A DNA stretch of 16,282 nt from Blastococcus sp. (GTDB lineage Bacteria; Actinomycetota; Actinomycetes; Mycobacteriales; Geodermatophilaceae): contig JAOPUS010000171.1 of the NCBI GenBank assembly GCA_025963345.1, positions 1 through 16,282 on the forward strand, in the 5' to 3' direction. The notes beneath the pieces were generated by a model that worked only from the letters and a program-made list of their open reading frames with translations, made no database searches and was not told where the DNA came from. Positions 6,673 through 13,728 of this stretch are shown piece by piece (positions within the stretch are counted from its first letter, which is position 1; every line of letters begins with the position of its first letter). The position numbers and the translations under genes are program-made.

Positions 6673-7434
6673 GTGACGACGTCCGACGTAGGGGTGCCGG
6701 AGCTCGACGGCGCCCCGCTGTTCCTCCTCGACGTCCTGCCGCAGACCGACGAGCTGCTGGTCGACGGCGACGAGGGCCGGCACGCCGTCGAGGTGCTGCG
6801 CCTGGTGCCCGGCGAGCAGGTGCGGGTCGGCGACGGACACGGCACGGTCGCCGAGGGCGCCGTCGTGTCCGCCGGGCTCGAGGGCCTGCGGGTGGCGGTG
6901 TCCGCGCGGTTCGAGGTGCCGGCGCAGACACCCGAGTTCGTGCTCGTCCAGGCCCTGCCGAAGGGGGACCGCGGTCCGCTCGCGGTCGACCTCGCCACCG
7001 AGCTCGGCGTCGACCGGATCGTGCCCTGGACGGCGGCGCGCTGCGTCACCCGCTGGCGCGACGACCGGGTCGCGAAGGGGGTCGCCAAGTGGCGGGCCAC
7101 CGCGCGGGCGGCCAGCAAGCAGTCCCGCCGGCCGCGCCTGCCGGAGGTCACCGAGCCGATGACCACCCGCGAGGTCTGCGGGCTGCTCGCCGACACCGAC
7201 CTCGCCGTGGTGCTGCACGAGCGGGCCCGCCGTCACCTCGCCGAGCTGGACATCCCGCGGACCGGCACCGTCGCCGTCGTCGTCGGCCCCGAGGGCGGGC
7301 TCACCGACGGCGAGGTCGTGGCCTTCCGCGCTGCCGGTGCGCAGGCCGTGCGGCTCGGCGCCGAGGTCCTGCGGACGTCCACCGCCGGCGCCGCCGCGCT
7401 GGCAGCGCTGTCGATGCGCACCCGCTGGGCCTGA
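6673..7434 (+). CDS. rsmE: 16S rRNA (uracil(1498)-N(3))-methyltransferase RsmE
   Basis: 253 residues from GTG 6673, one base after the dnaJ stop, so it is probably translated from the same transcript; GTG 6694 is an alternative start. The N-terminal PUA-like part contains GDEGRHAVEVLRLVPGEQVR. The SPOUT domain shows VQALPKGDRGPLAVDLATEL, WTAARCVTRW, a Lys/Arg-rich ASKQSRRPRLP, the SAM-binding loop VVGPEGGLTDGE (about 203-214), and the knot end LGAEVLRTSTAGAAAL. RsmE is known to methylate N3 of U1498 in 16S rRNA within the 30S subunit. Length and motifs are normal. A hairpin terminator follows ten bases downstream. Confidence 0.95.
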   Translation: MTTSDVGVPELDGAPLFLLDVLPQTDELLVDGDEGRHAVEVLRLVPGEQVRVGDGHGTVAEGAVVSAGLEGLRVAVSARFEVPAQTPEFVLVQALPKGDRGPLAVDLATELGVDRIVPWTAARCVTRWRDDRVAKGVAKWRATARAASKQSRRPRLPEVTEPMTTREVCGLLADTDLAVVLHERARRHLAELDIPRTGTVAVVVGPEGGLTDGEVVAFRAAGAQAVRLGAEVLRTSTAGAAALAALSMRTRWA

Positions 7435-7443
7435 CGACGACAT

Positions 7444-7462
7444 TGCGGTCCTCCGGACCGCA
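7444..7462 (+). terminator. Hairpin downstream of rsmE
   Basis: TGCGGTCC, loop TCC, GGACCGCA form a perfect eight-base-pair stem with a three-base loop, starting ten bases after the rsmE stop. There is no T-tract, as is usual for GC-rich Actinobacteria. Likely an intrinsic terminator or RNA 3'-end stabiliser. Confidence 0.55.
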
Positions 7463-7503
7463 CCACGGTCACGTGCCGTTCCCCCGCTGCGACGAGTGAG
7501 TCA

Positions 7504-7547
7504 GCGGTCCGTGCCGGGACCCCTCCGGGCCTCGCGGCACGGACCGC
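7504..7547 (-). terminator. Long stem-loop at the 3' end of the cstA-ybdD unit
   Basis: GCGGTCCGTGCCG (7504-7516) pairs perfectly over 13 bp with CGGCACGGACCGC (7535-7547) around an 18-base loop that contains further CCC/GGG pairing. It starts 12 bases beyond the stop of the minus-strand ybdD-like gene. It could stop transcription from both sides. Confidence 0.6.
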
Positions 7548-7559
7548 AATGTGCACAGC

Positions 7560-7781
7560 TCAGCAGCAGCGGCTGACCGGGGTCCGCTCCACCGCGTCGG
7601 CCCGGCGCCGCTCGAACTCGCGCCGGCTCATCGGTGCGTGCCCGTGCTGTGCGCAGTGCTGCAGGTAGTCGTCCCAGCGGGCCTCCCCGGTGAACTCCCG
7701 CACGTACCAGCGGAGCCCACGCCAGGCGCGGACGGTTGCCGTCCGTACCGCGCCGGCCGAGCCCACCGCTCCCGTCGTCAT
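7560..7781 (-). CDS. YbdD/YjiX family protein (CstA partner)
   Basis: 73 residues, starting at ATG 7781, which overlaps the cstA stop by four bases (ATGA). Features match the small YbdD/YjiX (DUF466) family: the WRGLRWYVREFTGEARWDDYLQHC-like first half (in pieces WYVREF and YDNY-like WDDYL), then HGHAPMSRREFERRR and a C-terminal RCC. In E. coli ybdD and yjiX lie directly after cstA and btsT, and the same arrangement here supports the assignment. The family's biochemical role is not well established; I infer it helps or regulates the transporter. It is cytoplasmic, with no signal or membrane segment. Confidence 0.88.
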   Translation of the reverse strand: MTTGAVGSAGAVRTATVRAWRGLRWYVREFTGEARWDDYLQHCAQHGHAPMSRREFERRRADAVERTPVSRCC

Positions 7782-10012
7782 CGGTGTCCGTCCGCGGGAC
7801 CGGAGCCGGCTCCCGCGCCGACCAGGCGTTCGTGCTCGGCGATGGCGCGCTTCTCCTCAGCGGTGGGGATGAGGCCGGACGGCTCGACCAGCCGGGACGG
7901 CGTGGGCGGCTCTTCCGTGGTGGGCAGCGGCTCGCGCGACCGGAGGGCCCGGACGATGACGATCGCGGCGTTCGCCACGACGACCAGCACGAGGACGGCG
8001 AAGAAGCTCTGCAGCACGCCGTTGATGGTCGAGTTGGTGACGATCTGCTGCATCTGGTCGGCGTCCTGCGCCGGGGGCAGCAGGGTGCCCGCCTCCAGCG
8101 CGTCGGCATACCGCTGTCGCTGGGCGAAGTACCCCAGGGCCGGGTTGTCGGAGAACACCTTCTGGTAGCTCGCCGTCATGGTGACCACGAGGTCCCAGAC
8201 CAGCGGGACGGCCGTCACCCAGGCGTAGCGCAGCTTTCCGTGCTTGATCAGCAGCACCGTGCCGAGCGTCAGGGCGATGGCGGCGAGCAGCTGGTTGGCG
8301 ATGCCGAACAGCGGGAAGAGCTGGTTGACGCCACCGAGCGGGTCGGTCACCCCGATGTAGAGGACCGAGCCCCACAGCCCGACGACGACGGCGCTGGCGA
8401 TGATGTTGCCCGGCCGCCAGGACAGGTCGCCGAAGCGCTTCCACACGTTGCCGATCGAGTCCTGCAGCATGAACCGCCCCACGCGGGTGCCGGCGTCGAC
8501 GGCGGTGAGGATGAACAGCGCCTCGAACATGATCGCGAAGTGGTACCAGAACGCCTGGAGTCCGCCGCCGAACGCGTCACTGAAGATCTGCGAGATGCCG
8601 ATCGCCAGCGTGGGGGCGCCACCGGTACGCGAGATCAGGCTGGGTTCCTGCACCGCTGCGGACGCCGCTGCCAGATCCTGCGCCGTCGTGCCGAAGCCGA
8701 GGCCGTTCACGAACGTCGCGGCCGACTCCACGGTGCCGCCGGTGAGCCCGGCCGGGCTGTTCATCGCGAAGTAGAGGCCCTGATCGATCACGCAGGCCGC
8801 GATCAGTGCGCTGATCGCGACGAACGACTCCATCAGCATGCCGCCGTAGCCGATGAAACGGACCTGACTCTCCTTGGCCACCATCTTCGGCGTCGTCCCG
8901 GACGCGATCAGCGCATGGAACCCCGACAGTGCACCGCAGGCGATGGTGATGAAGACGAACGGGAACAGTGATCCGGCGAAGACCGGTCCGTTGCCCTCGC
9001 GGGCGAAGCTGGTGATCGCGTCGGCCTGGAGGACGGGCCGGGCGATCAGCAGCCCGATCGCCAGAAGCACGATGACGCCGACCTTCATGAACGTCGACAG
9101 GTAGTCGCGGGGGGTGAGCAGCAGCCAGACCGGCAGGATCGACGCGACGAACCCGTAGATGACCAGTGCGAGGACCAGCCACTCCTTGGACAGGGTCAGC
9201 GCGTCGCCGAGTCCGGTGTCCTGGACCCAGCCGCCGCCGACGATCGCCAGCAGCAGCAGGCCGACGCCGATGCCGGTCGCCTCGAGCACCCGACCGGGGC
9301 GGATCCTGCGCAGGTAGACGCCCATGAACAGCGCGATCGGGATCGTCAGCGCGATGGAGAAGACGCCCCAGGGCGATTCGGCGAGCGCGTTGACCACGAT
9401 GAGCGCCAGCACCGCCAGGATGATGATCATGATCGCGAAGACGGCGATCAACGCGGCGATGCCGCCGACGATCCCGATCTCCTCACGGACCATCTGCCCG
9501 AGACTCTTCCCGTTGCGACGCATCGAGAAGAACAGAACGGTCAGGTCCTGCACGGCGCCGGCGAAGATGACGCCGACGACGATCCAGATCGTGCCGGGCA
9601 GATAGCCCATCTGGGCGGCGAGGACGGGCCCGACGAGCGGCCCGGCGCCGGCGATGGCGGCGAAGTGGTGACCGAAGAGCACCCGTCGGTCGGTGACATC
9701 GAAGTCGACGCCGTTCTGCAGCCGCTCGGCCGGCGTGGCCCGCCTGTCGTCTGCTCCCAGCACCTTGTACGTGATGAACCGCGCGTAGAAGCGGTAGGCG
9801 ATCGCGTAGGAGCAGAGCGCGGCGAACAGAATCCAGAGGGCGGAGACGGTCTCGCCGCGCGCCAGCGCGAGCACCGTCCAGGCGATCGCCCCGACGGCGG
9901 CTACGGCCGTCCAGATCAGGACCGACGCGATCGATGGGCGGCCACCGGCCGTCGAATCGGGCGGCGAGCTCTCGCTGCCGAAGTCGTCCGTGGTCGTCAT
10001 CGTCCCGGACAT
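7778..10012 (-). CDS. cstA: CstA-family pyruvate/peptide transporter
   Basis: 744 residues from ATG 10012 (minus strand), chosen because a G-rich GGGGGGCG lies six bases upstream; ATG 10000 is four codons further in. The open frame extends upstream to 10159, but those residues are Arg/Ser-rich and look non-coding. A short polar N-terminus precedes about 16-18 membrane segments. The CstA hallmark is clear near the first quarter: FGHHFAAIAGAGPLVGPVLA, AQMGYLPGTIW, GAVQDLTVLFFSMRRNGKSL. The C-terminal region has GVNQLFPLFGIANQLLAAIA. In E. coli CstA is a carbon-starvation-induced peptide/pyruvate transporter and BtsT a high-affinity pyruvate/H+ symporter; sequence alone does not separate these substrates. 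The gene is translationally coupled to the YbdD-like gene. The pair interrupts the otherwise conserved rsmE-to-phoH order. Confidence 0.95.
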   Translation of the reverse strand: MSGTMTTTDDFGSESSPPDSTAGGRPSIASVLIWTAVAAVGAIAWTVLALARGETVSALWILFAALCSYAIAYRFYARFITYKVLGADDRRATPAERLQNGVDFDVTDRRVLFGHHFAAIAGAGPLVGPVLAAQMGYLPGTIWIVVGVIFAGAVQDLTVLFFSMRRNGKSLGQMVREEIGIVGGIAALIAVFAIMIIILAVLALIVVNALAESPWGVFSIALTIPIALFMGVYLRRIRPGRVLEATGIGVGLLLLAIVGGGWVQDTGLGDALTLSKEWLVLALVIYGFVASILPVWLLLTPRDYLSTFMKVGVIVLLAIGLLIARPVLQADAITSFAREGNGPVFAGSLFPFVFITIACGALSGFHALIASGTTPKMVAKESQVRFIGYGGMLMESFVAISALIAACVIDQGLYFAMNSPAGLTGGTVESAATFVNGLGFGTTAQDLAAASAAVQEPSLISRTGGAPTLAIGISQIFSDAFGGGLQAFWYHFAIMFEALFILTAVDAGTRVGRFMLQDSIGNVWKRFGDLSWRPGNIIASAVVVGLWGSVLYIGVTDPLGGVNQLFPLFGIANQLLAAIALTLGTVLLIKHGKLRYAWVTAVPLVWDLVVTMTASYQKVFSDNPALGYFAQRQRYADALEAGTLLPPAQDADQMQQIVTNSTINGVLQSFFAVLVLVVVANAAIVIVRALRSREPLPTTEEPPTPSRLVEPSGLIPTAEEKRAIAEHERLVGAGAGSGPADGHR

Positions 10013-10062
10013 CGAGCGCCCCCCAGCACCCTCGCGGCGCCCCGTCGGCGCCTGGCACGAAG

Positions 10063-10068
10063 AGCATA
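10063..10068 (-). promoter_or_regulatory. Candidate -10 element (TATGCT) for cstA
   Basis: Reverse-strand TATGCT fits TANNNT and would give a leader of roughly 40 bases before ATG 10012. No good -35 is visible. It lies in the 190-bp region between the divergent cstA and HIT genes. Confidence 0.35.
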
Positions 10069-10190
10069 GGGAGCTGGCGGAGTTCCGGCACTGCGAACGT
10101 CCGGAGGTCGCACTCCGCCCCGGGGTGAGGGGGCGGCGTAGGGCGGTGCGGGCGCCCATCCTGGATCGGGCCGGCGCACCCGACGCGCTC

Positions 10191-10196
10191 TAGGGT
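10191..10196 (+). promoter_or_regulatory. -10 element (TAGGGT) for a leaderless HIT gene
   Basis: TAGGGT fits the TANNNT consensus and is followed by six bases and then GTG 10203. Transcription would therefore begin at or next to the start codon, and no ribosome-binding site is present, as expected for a leaderless mRNA. Confidence 0.55.
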
Positions 10197-10202
10197 CCAT
10201 GC

Positions 10203-10562
10203 GTGTCTGACTGTCTGTTCTGCCGCATGGTCGCGGGTGACATCCCCGCCGACGTCGTCCACGAGACCGATCGCGTGTTCGCGTTCCGCGACATCAATCC
10301 GCAGGCCCCGACCCACGTGCTGGTGATCCCGAAGGAGCACCACGCCACGGTCGGCGCCCTCGTTGCCGCCGACGTCGGTCTGCTCGGTGAGGTCGTCGCC
10401 GGCGCCCAGGCGGTGGCGCTCCAGGAGGGGCTGGTGACCGACGGCGGCGCCGAGCCGGGCTACCGCCTCGTCACCAACACCGGTCCGCAGGCCGGGCAGT
10501 CGGTGCACCACGTGCACTTCCACGTCCTTGGCGGACGCCGGATGGAGTGGCCGCCCGGCTGA
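10203..10562 (+). CDS. HIT family protein (HINT-type nucleotide hydrolase)
   Basis: 119 residues from GTG 10203. The N-terminal CLFCRMVAGDIPADVV and DINPQAPTHVLVIPKEHH match HINT/PKCI-like proteins. The histidine triad is H103-V-H105-F-H107 in SVHHVHFHVLGG, with the middle His expected to form the nucleotidyl intermediate. The family hydrolyses nucleoside phosphoramidates such as AMP-lysine. The N-terminal CxxC is a partial zinc site found in some members. Length is standard. It is divergent from cstA and ends three bases before the stop of the convergent lipoprotein remnant, leaving no room for a terminator. In related genomes a HIT gene often sits close to phoH in this cluster, so I regard it as backbone. 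Confidence 0.95.
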   Translation: MSDCLFCRMVAGDIPADVVHETDRVFAFRDINPQAPTHVLVIPKEHHATVGALVAADVGLLGEVVAGAQAVALQEGLVTDGGAEPGYRLVTNTGPQAGQSVHHVHFHVLGGRRMEWPPG

Positions 10563-10565
10563 CCG

Positions 10566-11032
10566 TCAGGTGTCGACCAGCGGGACGCCGACGGTGACGT
10601 CGAGGGTGATGCTGCGCCACCCCGTGCTGTTGAGGAAGGTGTCCTCCTCCACGAGGAGGACTGTCCCCTCGACGATTCCGGCAAAGCCCGTCAGATGTGG
10701 AGGAACGAGGCGTCGAGCAGTTCCTGGAGGCGCGCTTCCCGGTCCCGGTCCGGGCCGGTGACGTCGACCCGGTCGAAGGTCGCCCGCGCAAAGCGGACCT
10801 CGCCCCACGGCCCGGCCATCAGGTCGACGTGCTCGGTCTCGTCGGGTTCGGCCTGCTCCTGGTCGATCGCCCGGTGACACCACACCTGGACGGCGGCGTC
10901 GTTGGACCGGGGCTGGACGCAGAACAGGCCCTGCTCGACGAGGGCCGGCGGTGCGAGACAACCGGCGACGGCGGCGCCCGCGAGGATCGCTGCCATCGCG
11001 GCGGCCAGGCGCACTCTCCTAGACCCCACCAC
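10566..11032 (-). pseudogene. Predicted lipoprotein gene, apparently frameshifted
   Basis: From GTG 11032 the first frame gives 113 residues with a lipoprotein signal (RRVRLAAAMAAILAG, then AVAGC lipobox, Cys about residue 25) and stops at TGA 10691-10693. Just before that stop, a second frame becomes convincingly coding: TGFAGIVEGTVLLVEEDTF, NSTGWRSITLDVTVGVPLVD, with almost all codons ending in G or C, to TGA 10566-10568. Joining the two near 10685-10700 gives a protein of about 155 residues. A one-base loss (or two-base gain) in the genome, or a sequencing error, would explain this; no classical slippery heptamer is seen. The exported domain has no recognised family. GTG 11014, right after AGGAGA, is an alternative start. 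It is convergent with the HIT gene and divergent from the crotonase gene. Confidence 0.6.
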
Positions 11033-11127
11033 GGGACATCCTGATCGACCCCGATCCGGAAGTGCGGGACCTCGGCCTCGGCCGGGTCCGGTCGCGGGGG
11101 GCCGGCCCGGGCTGCGAGGCTGCAGGC

Positions 11128-11949
11128 ATGACCGACACCGCAGCGCCCGTCCGGATCGAGCGGGACGGCAATGTCGCCGTCGTCGTCCTGGACAGCCCGC
11201 CGCTGAACCTCTTCACCCCGGCCGTGTTCAACGCGCTGGAGAACGTGGCCGCCGAGCTCGTTGCGCTCACCGACCCCGGTCACGCCGGCCGGGCTCGCGC
11301 GGTGCTCGTCGAAGCCCGCGGAAAGGTCGTCTCGGGCGGGGTCGACGTGGGCTTCTTCCGCGACATCGCCGAGGGTCCCGAGCCGATGCGGCGCGGCGCG
11401 GATCTCTGGACGCGGCTGCTGCGGGTGGCCCAGACGTTCGAGGACCTGCCCGTGCCCACCGTCTTCGCCGCCCACGGGCTCTGCCTCACCGCGGCGTTCG
11501 AGCTGGCCCTGGCCTGCGACATCCTGCTGGCCGCCGAGAAGGCGTCGTTCGGGCTGGTGGAGATCGTCGTCGGGCTCACACCGTCGATGGGCGGGCCGCA
11601 GCGGCTGGCCGAGCGGGCCGGTCCCGCGCGGGCGAAGGAGCTGATCTTCACCGGCGAGCGCTACAAGGCCGACGTGCTGGAGGGCTGGAACGTCGTCAAC
11701 CGGGTGCTGCCGGACGACGGCTTCGCCGAGGCCGCCAGGCGGTACGCCCACCGGGTGGCCGCGGGCCCGACGGTCGCCCACGCGGCGACCAAGCGGCTGG
11801 TCGCCGCGTCGGTCCGTGACGGCGCCCGGGCGGCCGACGCTCTCGTGCCCGAGGTCTCCGGTGCGCTCTTCGGCACCGCCGACCTGCGCGGTGCCGTGGC
11901 GTCCTTCCTCACCGACGGCCCCGGGAAGGCGACCTACTCGGGGCGGTGA
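11128..11949 (+). CDS. Enoyl-CoA hydratase/isomerase (crotonase) family protein
   Basis: 273 residues from ATG 11128. The crotonase fold is recognised from VAVVVLDSPPLNLFTPAVF, the first oxyanion loop KVVSGGVDVGFF, the core AAFELALACDILLAAEKASF, and LVEIVVGLTPSMGGPQRLAE. Glu125 and Glu145 are spaced 20 residues apart, as are the two catalytic Glu of mammalian hydratase (144/164), so water addition is possible. Unusually, the Gly-rich turn normally reading GGG before the first Glu is LTAAF here. The substrate is unknown and no other fatty-acid genes are adjacent, so hydratase versus isomerase cannot be told. No clear ribosome-binding site is seen. It stands alone between a minus-strand lipoprotein remnant and phoH, and appears to be an accessory insertion into the conserved cluster. 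Confidence 0.85.
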   Translation: MTDTAAPVRIERDGNVAVVVLDSPPLNLFTPAVFNALENVAAELVALTDPGHAGRARAVLVEARGKVVSGGVDVGFFRDIAEGPEPMRRGADLWTRLLRVAQTFEDLPVPTVFAAHGLCLTAAFELALACDILLAAEKASFGLVEIVVGLTPSMGGPQRLAERAGPARAKELIFTGERYKADVLEGWNVVNRVLPDDGFAEAARRYAHRVAAGPTVAHAATKRLVAASVRDGARAADALVPEVSGALFGTADLRGAVASFLTDGPGKATYSGR

Positions 11950-11998
11950 CCCTGCTGACCCATGGAGCGAAGCCGCGATTCGGGGGTGCGGACGCGGG

Positions 11999-12004
11999 TA
12001 GACT
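11999..12004 (+). promoter_or_regulatory. Candidate -10 element (TAGACT) for phoH operon
   Basis: TAGACT fits TANNNT and would start transcription near 12011, at the beginning of the 18-bp tandem repeats. The mRNA would thus begin only a few bases before the first repeat ATG. No obvious -35 is found. Confidence 0.45.
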
Positions 12005-12008
12005 GGCC

Positions 12009-12044
12009 AAGTCCACATGTTCCGTTAAGTCCACATGTTCCGTT
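12009..12044 (+). repeat. 18-bp perfect tandem duplication spanning the phoH start
   Basis: AAGTCCACATGTTCCGTT occurs twice in direct tandem (12009-12026 and 12027-12044). Each copy contains ATG TTC CGT. The unit is less GC-rich than its surroundings, and its length is a multiple of three. The second ATG (12035) opens the phoH frame. Confidence 0.95.
12017..12028 (+). other. Three-codon upstream ORF (M-F-R-stop) in the phoH leader
   Basis: The first repeat copy reads ATG TTC CGT TAA, in the same frame as phoH; the stop is formed at the repeat junction. The second copy reads ATG TTC CGT TCA and continues into phoH. The short ORF ends six bases before the second ATG. It follows directly from the tandem duplication. 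Translation is inferred, not shown. Confidence 0.45.
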
Positions 12045-13219
12045 CAGGAAGGCAGGGTCGAGGGTTCTTGCCCGACACCGCCCCAGGCGTCCCCGTGGCT
12101 GATGGCAGTGCGTCCCGAGAGGCCTCGGCGCGCGCCGCGGCTCAGGACGCTGCCTCCCCGCACGCGCCTGCCCAGTCCGCCGCCGGCACTCCCGCCGCCG
12201 TCCGGACCACCATCACCGTTCCCGACTCCGTCTCGATGGTCGCCCTGCTGGGCTCGGCCGACGAACTCCTCCGCCTGGTCGAGGAGGAGGTCGACGCCGA
12301 CGTCCACGTTCGTGGCAACGAGATCGCCATCACCGGGCTGCCGGCCGACAACGCCTTCGCCGTCCGGGTGTTCGACGAGCTGATCGCCCTCCTGGGTACG
12401 CGACAGGAGCTGCGGCCGGACTCGGTGCGCCGGGTCATCGCCATGCTGCGCAGCGGCGGCTCCGAGCGGCCGGCCGACGTGCTCAGCCTCGACATCATCA
12501 GCCGCCGCGGCCGCACGATCCGGCCAAAGACGCTGAACCAGAAGCGCTACGTGGACGCGATCGACACGAACACGATCGTCTTCGGGATCGGTCCCGCCGG
12601 TACCGGCAAGACCTACCTCGCCATGGCCAAGGCCGTCCAGGCGCTGCAGACCAAGCAGGTCAACCGGATCATCCTGACCCGCCCGGCCGTCGAGGCCGGT
12701 GAGCGCCTCGGGTACCTGCCGGGCACGCTCTCGGAGAAGATCGACCCCTACCTGCGGCCGCTCTACGACGCACTGCACGACATGGTCGACCCCGAGTCGA
12801 TCCCGCGGCTCATGGCCGCCGGGACGATCGAGGTCGCCCCGCTGGCCTACATGCGCGGGCGCACGCTCAACGACGCCTTCGTGATCCTCGACGAGGCCCA
12901 GAACACCACCGCCGAGCAGATGAAGATGTTCCTCACCCGGCTCGGCTTCGGGTCCAAGATCGTCGTCACCGGTGACATCACGCAGGTCGACCTCCCGGGC
13001 GGCGCCCAGAGCGGGCTGCGGATCGTCCGCGACATCCTCGGCGACATCGAGGACGTCCATTTCTCCAACCTGACCAGCGCCGACGTCGTCCGCCACCGCC
13101 TGGTCGGCGACATCGTCGACGCCTACGAACGGTGGGACGCCAGCCGGCAGCCCGCACCCGCCCGACCGGCCGCTGGCGCGCCGGTCCGGACGTCCCGACC
13201 GCGCCGGCAGGGGAGCTGA
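12035..13219 (+). CDS. phoH: PhoH family P-loop ATPase
   Basis: 394 residues if started at ATG 12035, inside the second tandem repeat. There is no Shine-Dalgarno upstream of it, so TTG 12068 (after GGCAGGG and GAGGG) or GTG 12095 remain possible. The first 50 residues are Ala/Pro/Arg-rich and probably disordered. An N-terminal domain (about 65-130) precedes the PhoH domain, which starts near TIRPKTLNQKRYVDAID. Walker A is GPAGTGKTY with Lys192; RPAVEAGERLGYLPG follows; Walker B is VILDEAQNTT with Asp286-Glu287; then VVTGDITQVDLP. PhoH proteins bind ATP and are linked to phosphate stress and RNA metabolism. The neighbouring ybeY suggests a role around ribosome or RNA quality control. ybeY starts five bases after its stop. 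Confidence 0.94.
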   Translation: MFRSGRQGRGFLPDTAPGVPVADGSASREASARAAAQDAASPHAPAQSAAGTPAAVRTTITVPDSVSMVALLGSADELLRLVEEEVDADVHVRGNEIAITGLPADNAFAVRVFDELIALLGTRQELRPDSVRRVIAMLRSGGSERPADVLSLDIISRRGRTIRPKTLNQKRYVDAIDTNTIVFGIGPAGTGKTYLAMAKAVQALQTKQVNRIILTRPAVEAGERLGYLPGTLSEKIDPYLRPLYDALHDMVDPESIPRLMAAGTIEVAPLAYMRGRTLNDAFVILDEAQNTTAEQMKMFLTRLGFGSKIVVTGDITQVDLPGGAQSGLRIVRDILGDIEDVHFSNLTSADVVRHRLVGDIVDAYERWDASRQPAPARPAAGAPVRTSRPRRQGS

Positions 13220-13224
13220 CCGGC

Positions 13225-13728
13225 GTGCCCGTCGAGGTGGCCAACGAGTCCGAGATCGCCGTCGACGAGGCCGAGCTGGCCGGCATCTGCCGTTTCGTGC
13301 TGGGCGAGATGCAGGTCAACCCGCTGGCCGAGCTGTCGGTGCTCTGCGTGGACGTGGAGTACATGAGCAGCCTGCACGAGCGCTGGATGGGGGAGAAGGG
13401 CCCGACCGACGTCCTCGCGTTCCCCATGGACGAGCTGGACACCGGCCGTCCCGACGACCCCGATCCGGGTCCGGCACTGCTCGGGGACGTCGTCCTCTGC
13501 CCGGCCGTCGCCGTCCGTCAGGCCCGCGCCGCGGGCCACTCGATGGACGACGAACTGGTCCTGCTGGCCACGCACGGCGTGCTGCACCTGCTCGGGTACG
13601 ACCACATGGACCCCGATGAGGAGAAGGAGATGTTCGGTCTCCAGCAGAAGCTCATCGAGGGCTGGCGGTCTGCGCCGCGCGAGCCCGTGACCGGCGAGCC
13701 GACCGGCGGGGAGTCGGGCCCCCGATGA
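13225..13728 (+). CDS. ybeY: Endoribonuclease YbeY (16S rRNA maturation)
   Basis: 167 residues from GTG 13225, which has a good ribosome-binding site (AGGGGAG 13209-13215, nine-base spacer). The start MPVEVANES matches the family. The zinc-binding motif HGVLHLLGYDH has His117, His121 and His127. Other conserved parts are GPTDVLAFPMDELD and LLGDVVLCP. YbeY is a metal-dependent RNase involved in 16S rRNA 3'-end processing and 70S quality control. A Gly/Pro-rich tail follows the zinc site. The stop overlaps the start of the next gene (ATGA), so phoH, ybeY and the CBS-domain gene form one translationally coupled unit. Confidence 0.97.
   Translation: MPVEVANESEIAVDEAELAGICRFVLGEMQVNPLAELSVLCVDVEYMSSLHERWMGEKGPTDVLAFPMDELDTGRPDDPDPGPALLGDVVLCPAVAVRQARAAGHSMDDELVLLATHGVLHLLGYDHMDPDEEKEMFGLQQKLIEGWRSAPREPVTGEPTGGESGPR

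Larger units (their letters stand above)
7440..7552. repeat. Intergenic block with 12-bp inverted termini and nested hairpins
   Basis: The block begins with ACATTGCGGTCC (7440-7451) and ends with its exact reverse complement GGACCGCAATGT (7541-7552). Inside are two further hairpins built from the same GCGGTCC/GGACCGC words (7444-7462 and 7504-7547), so the same sequence family appears four times in 113 bp. The whole block fills the gap between the convergent rsmE and ybdD-like genes. It may simply be a bidirectional terminator, or a small palindromic intergenic repeat element; copies elsewhere in the genome would decide this. Confidence 0.55.

Noticed and set aside
5289..7196. A 635-codon open frame on the minus strand opposite dnaJ and rsmE
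   Set aside because: It is antisense to two certain genes, and its composition (Arg/Ala/Gly/Asp-rich, no domain) is the mirror of high G/C third positions.
7560..7568. Selenocysteine or extended reading at the Cys-Cys end of the YbdD-like protein
   Set aside because: A terminal CC is normal for this family, and the stop is followed directly by the terminator stem.
10013..10159. N-terminal extension of CstA to 10159
   Set aside because: The extra residues are Arg/Ser/Cys-rich, unlike the family N-terminus, and overlap the likely cstA promoter; ATG 10012 has a G-rich upstream site.
10641..10661. Perfect hairpin GTCCTCCTC-CAC-GAGGAGGAC
   Set aside because: It falls inside the second coding frame of the lipoprotein gene, where Val-Leu-Leu-Val-Glu-Glu-Asp codons produce it by chance; it is too far from any gene end to be a terminator.
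10685..10700. Programmed ribosomal frameshift in the lipoprotein gene
   Set aside because: No slippery heptamer or downstream stimulatory structure at the right distance is evident; a mutation or read error is simpler.
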